Source of the DNA: Rhodospirillales bacterium
GTDB taxonomy: Bacteria > Pseudomonadota > Alphaproteobacteria > Rhodospirillales > Casp-alpha2
DNA length: 39,154 nucleotides
NCBI GenBank assembly: GCA_021775105.1
Contig: JAJFIJ010000247.1
Span: forward strand, 1 to 39,154
Direction of reading: 5' to 3'
Positions 9,600 to 17,900 of this stretch are shown here, piece by piece. The notes beneath the pieces were generated by a model. It was given only the letters and a program-made list of their open reading frames with translations. It had not been told where the DNA came from and ran no database searches. Every line of letters starts with the position of its first letter. Positions within the stretch are counted from its first letter, which is position 1. The translations under genes were made by a program, and so were the position numbers.

Positions 9600-10315
9600 C
9601 AGAGGAAATGCTTCAGGTCTCCGTGTGGCGTGGGGGCGCTGAAGGCGCATTCGATGAATTTCAGGTGCCGCGTCAGGAAAGCCAGACGGTTCTTGATGTG
9701 GTTACCCACATTCAGCGCCACATTGACCCGACCCTGAGTTACCGTTTTGCCTGTCGGGTCGGGGTTTGCGGGTCCTGTGCGATGACGGTTAACGGCAAGG
9801 CCCGCTGGACGTGCCGCAGTCATGTATCGAACGTTGTTGAGGATGGGCGCATAGAGATCAGGCCACTGGAATCCCTGCCGGTGGTTAAGGATCTGGTTGT
9901 TGATATGACTGATTTCTTTGACAAATGGGCAAAGGCAAAGGGGTCATTCGAACCAACCTGTTCGCGCAATGATCAACTTGCTCCTGTTTCGCCGACTGAA
10001 AAGAAACGTCGTCTTGTCGATGCCGGGATTGAATGCATCGGCTGTGGGGCCTGTTACGCGACTTGCGACGTGGTCAAGTGGAAACCCGATTATCTTGGCC
10101 CGGCAGCAATGAACCGCGCCTGGACTCTGGTCAATGATATTCGAGATGGTGGCAACGATGACCGTCTGCGTGCTATCGGCGGAGATGACGGTTGTCTTGG
10201 TTGTCATAGCCAGCAGGGTTGTGTTGAGCGTTGTCCCCAAAAACTGAATCCGACGATGGCAATTGCCGGACTGAAACGCGAAACCGTCAAAGCCGCGCTA
10301 AAGGGAAAACTGTGA
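9596..10315 (+). CDS. Succinate dehydrogenase/fumarate reductase-like iron-sulfur subunit
   Basis: [2Fe-2S] motif CRVGVCGSCAMTVNGKARWTC, [4Fe-4S] motif CIGCGACYATC, [3Fe-4S]-type CHSQQGCVERCPQKLNP. Confidence 0.93.
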   Translation: MTEEMLQVSVWRGGAEGAFDEFQVPRQESQTVLDVVTHIQRHIDPTLSYRFACRVGVCGSCAMTVNGKARWTCRSHVSNVVEDGRIEIRPLESLPVVKDLVVDMTDFFDKWAKAKGSFEPTCSRNDQLAPVSPTEKKRRLVDAGIECIGCGACYATCDVVKWKPDYLGPAAMNRAWTLVNDIRDGGNDDRLRAIGGDDGCLGCHSQQGCVERCPQKLNPTMAIAGLKRETVKAALKGKL

Positions 10316-10677
10316 TGATCGACAACACGGTTCGTTCTGAAACCTTTCTGTGGTTGGCGCAACGTTCAAGCGCCGCGGTGCTGGCCATTTGCATCACGGT
10401 TCATATCATCACCATGATTTTGGCCATGGAAGGTGGCTTGAGTACTGCGGAAATCGCCGGGCGAGTTGGTGGAAATTGGGGTTGGTTAGTATTTTATTGC
10501 GTATTTGTTGCCGCCGTCTCCATTCACGCGCCCATCGGGTTGCGGGCAGTTCTGTTGGAATCAACATCCCTGTCTTCAAAGCGGGTGGGCCTGCTGACCA
10601 TGATCTTCGGCCTGTTTGTTTTCACCCTCGGCATCCGGGCGGTCTTTGGTCTGTTTCGTTTGGTGCTGGCCCCATGA
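10315..10677 (+). CDS. Succinate dehydrogenase-like membrane anchor subunit (cytochrome b type)
   Basis: QRSSAAVLAICITVHI and HAPIGLRAVLLE (H-x3-GxR pattern). ATG overlaps the stop of the Fe-S subunit. The listed ORF 10231..10677 is an in-frame upstream extension. Confidence 0.75.
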   Translation: MIDNTVRSETFLWLAQRSSAAVLAICITVHIITMILAMEGGLSTAEIAGRVGGNWGWLVFYCVFVAAVSIHAPIGLRAVLLESTSLSSKRVGLLTMIFGLFVFTLGIRAVFGLFRLVLAP

Positions 10678-11015
10678 AACGAACCAATCGAAATCACCCC
10701 ACCTATTGGGCTTTTCTCCTGCACCGGGTATCTGGCGTACTGCTGGCGGTGTTCGTTCCCGTTCATCTATATGTCCTGAGCCTCGCCATTAACGAGGGGG
10801 CGTTGCTGGATGAGTTTTTGCGCTGGTCCTCGACGCCTGTTGTCAAGTTAATGGAGACGGGCATGGTTGTGATGCTGGCGGCCCACCTAACCGGAGGTTT
10901 ACGTCTGCTGGGGCTTGAATTCCTCGCCTGGTACGCTTGGCAGAAAACCGCACTGGCACTGTCTGTCGGGATCAGTCTTGCTGTCGGTTTGGTATTTTTG
11001 CTCAATGCCAGTTGA
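10674..11015 (+). CDS. Succinate dehydrogenase-like membrane anchor subunit (SdhC-like)
   Basis: FLLHRVSGVLLAVFVPVHLYVL (HRxSG motif) and AAHLTGGLRLLGLE. Starts at ATG 10674, inside the longer listed ORF 10350..11015. Confidence 0.8.
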   Translation: MKRTNRNHPTYWAFLLHRVSGVLLAVFVPVHLYVLSLAINEGALLDEFLRWSSTPVVKLMETGMVVMLAAHLTGGLRLLGLEFLAWYAWQKTALALSVGISLAVGLVFLLNAS

Positions 11016-11727
11016 ACTTCTGATCATACCGCTTGGCGCATTTTTAGCCGCCTTTGTCGTTGCCGCGGCTGGTTTTGGTGACGCGCTGGTACTGGGTGCA
11101 ATCTGGTTTCATTTTCTGGACCCGATCGACGCCGTGCCGTTGATTGTCGCCTGCGGTTTCGTGATGCAGTTTCAACCACTATACAGGCTGCGCAAGGTGC
11201 TTATCTATTCAGACCTGCCGCCGTTCGTTTTTGCCGGCGTACTGGGAGTGCCCGTCGGCGCGTGGTTTCTGGCACACACGGCACCGGATCCGTTCCGTCT
11301 TGGTATCGGGGTTTTTCTGATTGCCTACGGCATTTTTATGCTGTTCCGGCCGCATACGACGGAACTGTTGTGGGGTGGAAGAATTGCCGATGCTTTTGTC
11401 GGATTCCTAGGCGGGGTTTTGGGCGGGTTCGCCGGATTGAGTGGGGTCACGCCAACTCTTTGGGTTGGATTGCGCGGCTGGGTCAAAGCCCGCCAGCGCG
11501 GTGTATACCAACCCTTCGTTTTTGCCATGCATGGTTTAAGCGTCGCCTGGTTGGCCTGGAAGGGTCTGGTTGATGCAGAAACCGGTATGTGGTTGGCGTT
11601 GTGTCTTCCTGCCATTCTGATTGGCGGTTGGGTGGGGTTGAAAGTTTACCACCTGCTTGATGAAAAACGGTTTCGGCAATTTATACTGGCACTCCTGCTG
11701 GTTTCCGGCATAGCGCTGGTTTTATGA
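11005..11727 (+). CDS. TauE/SafE family permease (second copy)
   Basis: AAFVVAAAGFGDALVLGAIWF and GFLGGVLGGFAGLSGVTPTLWVGLRGW. Start MPVELLIIPLG at 11005 overlaps the upstream stop. Confidence 0.85.
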   Translation: MPVELLIIPLGAFLAAFVVAAAGFGDALVLGAIWFHFLDPIDAVPLIVACGFVMQFQPLYRLRKVLIYSDLPPFVFAGVLGVPVGAWFLAHTAPDPFRLGIGVFLIAYGIFMLFRPHTTELLWGGRIADAFVGFLGGVLGGFAGLSGVTPTLWVGLRGWVKARQRGVYQPFVFAMHGLSVAWLAWKGLVDAETGMWLALCLPAILIGGWVGLKVYHLLDEKRFRQFILALLLVSGIALVL

Positions 11728-11742
11728 CTATTGAGGTCTGAA

Positions 11743-13464
11743 ATGAATGCAAATATCGAATATCAAAAAACCGATGTTTTGATTTTGGGAGCTGGCGGAG
11801 CCGGATTGTTTGCCGCCCTGCATGCCGCCAAGGCGGCTCCTGATCTGGATATCACCATCACCGTCAAGGGCCTGCTTGGTAAATGCGGTTGCACGCGTAT
11901 GGTGCAGGGCGGATACAATGCCGCGATGGCGTCGGATGATTCAGAAGTTCGCCATTTCATGGATACCATCGAAGGCGGAAAATGGCTCAATCATCAGGAA
12001 CTGGCATGGACGCTGGTTAATCAGGCCCCCGTCTGTATTCGCGAACTGGAAAATGAACTTGGGTGCTTTTTTGACCGCAACCCGGATGGCAGTCTGCACC
12101 AAAAGGCGTTCGCCGGACAAACTTACGACCGTACCGTTCACAAGGGCGATTTGACGGGAATCGAAATTATCAACCGTCTGTCTGAACAGGTCTGGAAGCG
12201 TGGCATTAACCGGCTGGAAGATCATCGCGCGCTGGAATTTGTGATGGCCGCTGACGGTTCCGGCCTGTCCGGGGTGTTGATGGTCGATATGCGGACCGGC
12301 GATTTCCGTTTCGTTCAGGCCAAGGCTGTTTTGCTGGCGACTGGTGGTGGACCTTCGATGTATCGTTACCATACGCCATCAGGCGACAAGTCATGTGATG
12401 GCATGGCGATGTCATTACGGGCTGGCCTGACGCTTCGCGATATGGAAATGGTGCAATTCCATCCGACCGGCCTTATTGCCGGGGACGATACACGGATTAC
12501 CGGAACTATTATTGAAGAAGGCCTTCGCGGATATGGTGGATACCTGCTGGACGGCAACGAAGAGCGTTTTATGCACAAATATGATGACCGCAATGAACGG
12601 GCGACCCGGGACATCGTCAGCCGTGCCATGTATTCGGAAATGACCAATGGCACCACCGGTCCCAATGGCGGGCTCTATATCAATATGGCCCATCTCGATC
12701 CCAAGGAAGTGCGAAAGCGCTTCAAGGGAATGGTCACGCGTTGTGCTGATTGCGGATTTGATCTGGTTTCCGGCAATGTCGAGGTTGTGCCGACCGCTCA
12801 CTACATGATGGGCGGTCTTGAATTTAACGTCGACTGTTCAACTGAATTATCGGGCTTGTTCGCTGCTGGTGAAGATACTGGTGGTGTTCACGGGGCAAAC
12901 CGGCTGGGTGGCAATGGTGTTGCCAATTCCACCGTTTTCGGTGGATTGGCCGGTGATTCACTGGCCCGTTGGGTGCCTGAAAATGGTCAGTGGCGTGATC
13001 CGGATAAAGAAGCGATGGGCGCCGCGGTCAAAGCCGCTTTACATCCTTTTGAGCACCCTGCCGGTGATTTGCCGGGTATTCGTGAACGCCTTTATACCGC
13101 GATGTGGGATGATGCGGGGATTATTCGCGATGGCGAACGTCTCCTCCGTGCGCGAGATTCCATCAAGGCGTTGGGCGATGAATTGTCAGCCGCCGGAATT
13201 TCCGGCAGTGACCGCGCCTATAACCTGACGTGGCACGACTGGATGAACCTCAATAACCTGATCTTGGTCAGCAAGGTGATTATTGAGGCGGCATTGACCC
13301 GCGACGATTCCCGAGGCGCCCATTTCCGGTCTGATCACCCAGATACCAAGGATGTTGAAAATTCATGGTACACCCGTGTGAAATACGTCGGTGACACGCT
13401 TGATATCTCGAAAAAATCAGTCGACTTCACGCGCGTTCAACCGGGAGAGACGTTGCTGGATTAA
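11743..13464 (+). CDS. Succinate dehydrogenase/fumarate reductase-like flavoprotein subunit
   Basis: DVLILGAGGAGLFAALHAA, QFHPTG, RGYGGYLL, ATRDIVSRA, HYMMGGLEFNVD and GANRLGGNGVANSTVFGGLAG. Confidence 0.93.
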   Translation: MNANIEYQKTDVLILGAGGAGLFAALHAAKAAPDLDITITVKGLLGKCGCTRMVQGGYNAAMASDDSEVRHFMDTIEGGKWLNHQELAWTLVNQAPVCIRELENELGCFFDRNPDGSLHQKAFAGQTYDRTVHKGDLTGIEIINRLSEQVWKRGINRLEDHRALEFVMAADGSGLSGVLMVDMRTGDFRFVQAKAVLLATGGGPSMYRYHTPSGDKSCDGMAMSLRAGLTLRDMEMVQFHPTGLIAGDDTRITGTIIEEGLRGYGGYLLDGNEERFMHKYDDRNERATRDIVSRAMYSEMTNGTTGPNGGLYINMAHLDPKEVRKRFKGMVTRCADCGFDLVSGNVEVVPTAHYMMGGLEFNVDCSTELSGLFAAGEDTGGVHGANRLGGNGVANSTVFGGLAGDSLARWVPENGQWRDPDKEAMGAAVKAALHPFEHPAGDLPGIRERLYTAMWDDAGIIRDGERLLRARDSIKALGDELSAAGISGSDRAYNLTWHDWMNLNNLILVSKVIIEAALTRDDSRGAHFRSDHPDTKDVENSWYTRVKYVGDTLDISKKSVDFTRVQPGETLLD

Positions 13465-13934
13465 CCGGCTGCCTGACTCGGGCATCCTGCACCGTCAATG
13501 GTAACGCCCCGTTCATTGGCCCAAATATTGCCCAGGTTTTCCTGTTCGTCTTCGCTGAGCACCTGCCGGGTCATGCCGAACAGCACCATTTCTTCTTTTC
13601 GGAAGTGGCTGTAGGCGAGCATGATCAGTTCATCGACCACTGATTTCAGTTGCTCAGGGTTTGTTTCCGCCTTGGCGGCCCCCAGCAAGCGGTCTATTTC
13701 CTGATGTTCGGATTTCATGACCCGGAGCGGACCCATCTGTCCGAGATGCGGTTCCAGAGCCGGGAATAAATGGTTTTCTTCCATTTGCGCATGGGTCCAG
13801 AGCTGGTTTTCCAGTATTTCCACAGCGACCTGCAGTTGTTCAATGGAGCGGTCTTCGTCGATCTGTCGACGAATATCTGTGAACAGGGCATATAACATGG
13901 CGTGTTCGCCAAGCAGTGCGTCGGTTATTTTCAT
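13461..13934 (-). CDS. Hemerythrin HHE cation-binding domain protein
   Basis: LLGEHAMLYALF, HAQMEENHLFPALEPH, KSEHQEIDRLL and HFRKEEMVLF provide the His/Glu ligand pattern. MKITDALL start at 13934. Confidence 0.85.
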   Translation of the reverse strand: MKITDALLGEHAMLYALFTDIRRQIDEDRSIEQLQVAVEILENQLWTHAQMEENHLFPALEPHLGQMGPLRVMKSEHQEIDRLLGAAKAETNPEQLKSVVDELIMLAYSHFRKEEMVLFGMTRQVLSEDEQENLGNIWANERGVTIDGAGCPSQAAG

Positions 13935-14034
13935 TGGTGAAGCCTTTGGTTTTTGATATCTGTTTTTAACTGCGGAATTTCGCAGACATACAGAGATAAC
14001 AGGGAACTCAGGCGTATCCTTGATTATGGTCAAT

Positions 14035-14619
14035 TCATACCGGTTTGGCGGGCTGAATCTGATAACCATACTCATACGATGCCTCAGTCAGTTCTTCCCA
14101 GAGCACCCGGGCGAAACCGCGGGCAACATAAACATCAAAAGTCTGATCATCGATGTGATCAAGCAGAATATTAAGGCTACCGAACCTGCTTTGCGCACAA
14201 TCACCAAAACGGAAACTTTTCGGATGCAGGTCAAGTGGGCAACCCTTGGCAAGAACATCGCGTATTTTCGGACCATGCAACCTGATGATTGTTCGCCCGC
14301 TGCTGACATTACTGATGCTGCCGCCGATAAACTCCGGGACCGTAAAATCAGACGCACTATCAGTTACAAGCCAGCGTTGAGGTGATAACCAAAAAATCCG
14401 ACGTGTATCGGCGCTAATGACTGAATTCGGGGTTAGCGGTAGTGGACTGCCGATAGCGGATTCAGCTTCGATGAGAAAATCGATATTGGTTGCATCTCCA
14501 CCAATATCGAACAAAATCAAGGGACGGCGTTCGAATATAACAAGGGCAGTTTCGTTGCCGAACGAACCTTCCTGATAAACCGCCTCAAGGGCGGAACGTC
14601 GCTGGGAAATATCAGGCAC
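14035..14619 (-). CDS. soxG: Sarcosine oxidase gamma subunit
   Basis: SoxG-like sequence (RRIFWLSPQRWLV...) directly after soxA. GTG start at 14619 overlaps the soxA stop; a longer ATG start at 14685 is less likely. Confidence 0.8.
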   Translation of the reverse strand: MPDISQRRSALEAVYQEGSFGNETALVIFERRPLILFDIGGDATNIDFLIEAESAIGSPLPLTPNSVISADTRRIFWLSPQRWLVTDSASDFTVPEFIGGSISNVSSGRTIIRLHGPKIRDVLAKGCPLDLHPKSFRFGDCAQSRFGSLNILLDHIDDQTFDVYVARGFARVLWEELTEASYEYGYQIQPAKPV

Positions 14620-17614
14620 GTAACCGCTCCCCTTCCGGGTCAATGAACACAGGGTTGGAAATTTCGACCTTGATCGACTGACCATTCAGCAGGGACACGG
14701 CATAGGTCGTCTCGCCAATCCGTTCGCGTCCATGATCAATAAGCGCCAGTCCAATGGGGTGCCCAAGGTTGGGACTGTAGCAGTTTGATGTGATCTCACC
14801 CTGTATGGGGATCGGCGGTGCCAGGGAGGGGTTGTCGATTATTCGACCCCCGCGCGGAATTGATGATTTGCCATCAACCGGAATTAAACCAACGAGTTGT
14901 GCGCGGTTCGTATCCTGCAAACCGGGGCGAGAGGTTGCGCGTTTGCCAATGAAGTCCTTGGCTCCGCTCATCATCTTGCCGAACCCAAGATCATCTGCCG
15001 TCGTCCGACCGTTCAACTCGCCGCCAACGACATGACCCTTCTCAATACGCAGAATACCCATGGCTTCCGTGCCATACGGGGCAATATCAAACTCTTTGCC
15101 GATTTCCATAATGTGTGTCCAGACATCGTGCCCGAAATCGGCTGGCACATTAATCTCATAAGCCAGTTCACCGGAAAAGCTGATGCGGAACAGTCTTGCC
15201 GGTGCGCCCGCTATGGTGCCTTCCCGAAAAGCCATAAACGGACAGGTTTCGTTAGAGACGTCAATGTCGGTGGTGAGTCTGCCCAGCAGCGCACGACTCA
15301 ACGGTCCGGCAATGGCGATGGCGGCCCATTCTTCTGTTACCGAGATCATATGCAGATCAAGTTCCGGCCATTCCACCTGAGCCATATATTCCATGTGCTG
15401 CAACACGGATCCGGCATGCACGGTGGTAGTGGTAATCAGGTAATGATGTTCGCCAAGGCGTGTGACCGTGCCATCATCAAAAACGATGCCATCTTCGCGC
15501 AGCATTACACCATAACGGGATTTTCCGATCTCAAGTTTCTTGAAGCCGTTGATATAAAGACGATTGAGAAATTCGGCAGCGTCCTTGCCCTGCAAATCGA
15601 TTTTACCGAGGGTTGAGACATCAACAATGCCAACCTTTTCGCGAACATGGGTGGTTTCACGCCAGATCGCCTGCCACATGCTTTCTCCCCGTTGCTGGTA
15701 ATACTGTGGGCGCAGCCATTGCCCGGCGCGTACAAACGTTGCACCAGCCGCGTCGTGGACGTCATGCATCGCCGAGCGGCGGATCGGGATGAAATGCTCA
15801 CCGACCTCCGCCCCGGTGATTGCCCCCAATGAGATGGGTGAGAACGGCGGGCGAAAGGTGGTGGTGCCAACAGCGGGGATGTCGATACCGCGCAGCCCGG
15901 CCATGATCGCCAAACCGTTGACATTGGACGTCCGCCCCTGGTCTGTACCCATACCGAGCGTGGTATAGCGCTTCAGGTGTTCGACGGAAATGTAGTTCTC
16001 GCGAAATGCCAGCGCGACATCCTCCGCCGTCACGTCGTCCTGAAAATCAACAAACCGTTTGCCGTGGTCATGGTGAGCGTGGGGAACAGACCATATCGGT
16101 TGCAGGGCTAAATCGTCTTCGGCATCGCAATCGAATTCTGCCTCTTCCGGGATCATGAACCCGGCTTTGGTCGCAGCGTCGGCACCTGCCATATATCCGC
16201 CGGACAGACATTGTTTTAACGCGAAATCACCATTGCAGGCCCCGGCAGAACGTTCATTCTGGGCGGAACTGTTCGGCACAAACGCCGATAGTGTTTCATC
16301 GTAGCGGAGTTTTCCCTTGGATTGTGACAACAGATGAACGGTGGGCGTCCAGCCCCCGGACATGCAGACCAGATCGCAAAGAATTTCGGTTTCGTTGCCC
16401 GTCAGTTGATCTCCAGCTTCATTGATTTTTGAAACTGTAACTGCATTAACCGATGAATTTCCGGAAACCTTCACAACAGCGTGGCCAGTTAATATGCCGA
16501 TACCTTTTCCCTTCGCCAGTGCAGCCAGATGATCGGGTATAGAGGCCCGTACATCGACAATGGCCTGAATTTCAATTCCGGCATCAGCCAGATCAAACGC
16601 CGCCGTGTAGGTGGAATTGTTGTTGGTGAATATAACGGCGCGTCGACCAGGCAGGACCCCGTACCGGTTGATGTAGGTTGCCGCAGCTGATGTCAGCATC
16701 ACACCGGGACGGTCATTGTTGGCAAAAACAATGGGCCGTTCCAGTGAACCCGTAGCCAGTACGACTTCCTTCGCCCGTACCTTCCACAGCCGTTGACGGG
16801 GTAGATGTGCGGCTTCTGGTGGCCGGTGGTCTGTAACCTGTTCATTGAGGATCAGCAGGTTGTGATCGTAATATGCCGACACGGTTGTTCGCGCCAGCAG
16901 CGTGACCTCTTCCATTGCGCCAAGTTCCGCCAGCGCATCACTGATCCAGTCGATGCCGGCATTTCCATTGATATTCGCATTCTGGCTCAGCAACATGCCG
17001 CCGAACTCCGGCTCGGCGTTGACAAGAATAACCCGTGCACCAGAACGCCCCGCGGCAAGAGCAGCGGTGATGCCGGCAGGCCCGCCACCGGCAATCAGGA
17101 CATCGCAGTGCTGATAACGGTGGGCATAATGATCGGGGTCATTCTCGGTCGGGGCTTCGCCCATTCCGGCTGCCTTGCGGATAATGTGTTCGTAAGTCAT
17201 CCAAAGCTTCTTTGGCCACATGAAGGTCTTGTAATAGAATCCTGATGGCAAAAATCGACTGAGGGTCATATTGATGGCGTTGACATCAAAATTTACTGTC
17301 GGCCAGCAGTTTTGACTGCGCGCGGTCAGCCCGTCATAAAGCTCGATTCGTGTGGCCTGAAGGTTGGGCTCGCTTTGCGGCCCCGATTCCAGTTGAACCA
17401 ATCCGCTGGCATCCTCAAATCCGCTACCCATGATGCCGCGTGGACGGTGGTATTTGAAACTGCGTCCAATCAGGCGAACGCCGTTGGCCAGCAGAGCGGA
17501 AGCGAGTGTATCACCCTGATACCCCTGATAGATATTGCCATTGAAGGTGAAGGTCAGGGGGCGTGTGCGATCGATTTTTCCGCTCTTCGAATGGCGATGA
17601 GATTGAGAGGTCAT
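14612..17614 (-). CDS. soxA: Sarcosine oxidase alpha subunit
   Basis: 1000 aa; GRSFKYHRPRGIMGSGFEDASGLVQLE, FLPSGFYYKTFMWP, FAD/NAD motif DVLIAGGGPAGITAALAA, C-terminal GcvT-like domain. Confidence 0.95.
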   Translation of the reverse strand: MTSQSHRHSKSGKIDRTRPLTFTFNGNIYQGYQGDTLASALLANGVRLIGRSFKYHRPRGIMGSGFEDASGLVQLESGPQSEPNLQATRIELYDGLTARSQNCWPTVNFDVNAINMTLSRFLPSGFYYKTFMWPKKLWMTYEHIIRKAAGMGEAPTENDPDHYAHRYQHCDVLIAGGGPAGITAALAAGRSGARVILVNAEPEFGGMLLSQNANINGNAGIDWISDALAELGAMEEVTLLARTTVSAYYDHNLLILNEQVTDHRPPEAAHLPRQRLWKVRAKEVVLATGSLERPIVFANNDRPGVMLTSAAATYINRYGVLPGRRAVIFTNNNSTYTAAFDLADAGIEIQAIVDVRASIPDHLAALAKGKGIGILTGHAVVKVSGNSSVNAVTVSKINEAGDQLTGNETEILCDLVCMSGGWTPTVHLLSQSKGKLRYDETLSAFVPNSSAQNERSAGACNGDFALKQCLSGGYMAGADAATKAGFMIPEEAEFDCDAEDDLALQPIWSVPHAHHDHGKRFVDFQDDVTAEDVALAFRENYISVEHLKRYTTLGMGTDQGRTSNVNGLAIMAGLRGIDIPAVGTTTFRPPFSPISLGAITGAEVGEHFIPIRRSAMHDVHDAAGATFVRAGQWLRPQYYQQRGESMWQAIWRETTHVREKVGIVDVSTLGKIDLQGKDAAEFLNRLYINGFKKLEIGKSRYGVMLREDGIVFDDGTVTRLGEHHYLITTTTVHAGSVLQHMEYMAQVEWPELDLHMISVTEEWAAIAIAGPLSRALLGRLTTDIDVSNETCPFMAFREGTIAGAPARLFRISFSGELAYEINVPADFGHDVWTHIMEIGKEFDIAPYGTEAMGILRIEKGHVVGGELNGRTTADDLGFGKMMSGAKDFIGKRATSRPGLQDTNRAQLVGLIPVDGKSSIPRGGRIIDNPSLAPPIPIQGEITSNCYSPNLGHPIGLALIDHGRERIGETTYAVSLLNGQSIKVEISNPVFIDPEGERLRA

Positions 17615-17889
17615 GTGTCGTCCTCCGCAAAACTGTCGTTCGGCGCGCCGGTTCGCAAGATGTCATGCGTTTTCAGATTACGCCGTACTTTGACGAACTG
17701 GCGGCATCCGGACGAATGCTGCCACATCTCGTCATGATCGCCGGAAGGATTGTCTCGCAAATAGATGTGATCAAGCCAGTCTTCGTCGCTGGCCGTTTCC
17801 GGGTCAGGTCGGCGAATAGTAGCGTCTCCTTTGTAGGTAAACTCGGTTTCCGCCCGCTCACCGCACCAGGGGCATTTGATATTCAGCAT
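17611..17889 (-). CDS. soxD: Sarcosine oxidase delta subunit
   Basis: 92 aa; MLNIKCPWCGERAETEFTYKGDATIRRPDP...DHIYLRDNPSGDHDEMWQHSSGCRQF is characteristic. Confidence 0.93.
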   Translation of the reverse strand: MLNIKCPWCGERAETEFTYKGDATIRRPDPETASDEDWLDHIYLRDNPSGDHDEMWQHSSGCRQFVKVRRNLKTHDILRTGAPNDSFAEDDT

Positions 17890-17900
17890 CCCAGTCCCTC

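Noticed and set aside
10350-11015. Long 221-aa ORF over the SDH anchor region
   Set aside because: Only the part from ATG 10674 is protein-like (SdhC-type); the upstream part is an out-of-frame read of the preceding anchor gene.
3168-11727. Reading the two TauE/SafE genes as proof of sulfonate degradation
   Set aside because: The family transports diverse anions, and no desulfonating enzyme lies in the first cluster; kept only as a hypothesis.
14897-15616. 239-aa plus-strand ORF opposite soxA
   Set aside because: Antisense shadow ORF within the GcvT-like region of soxA.
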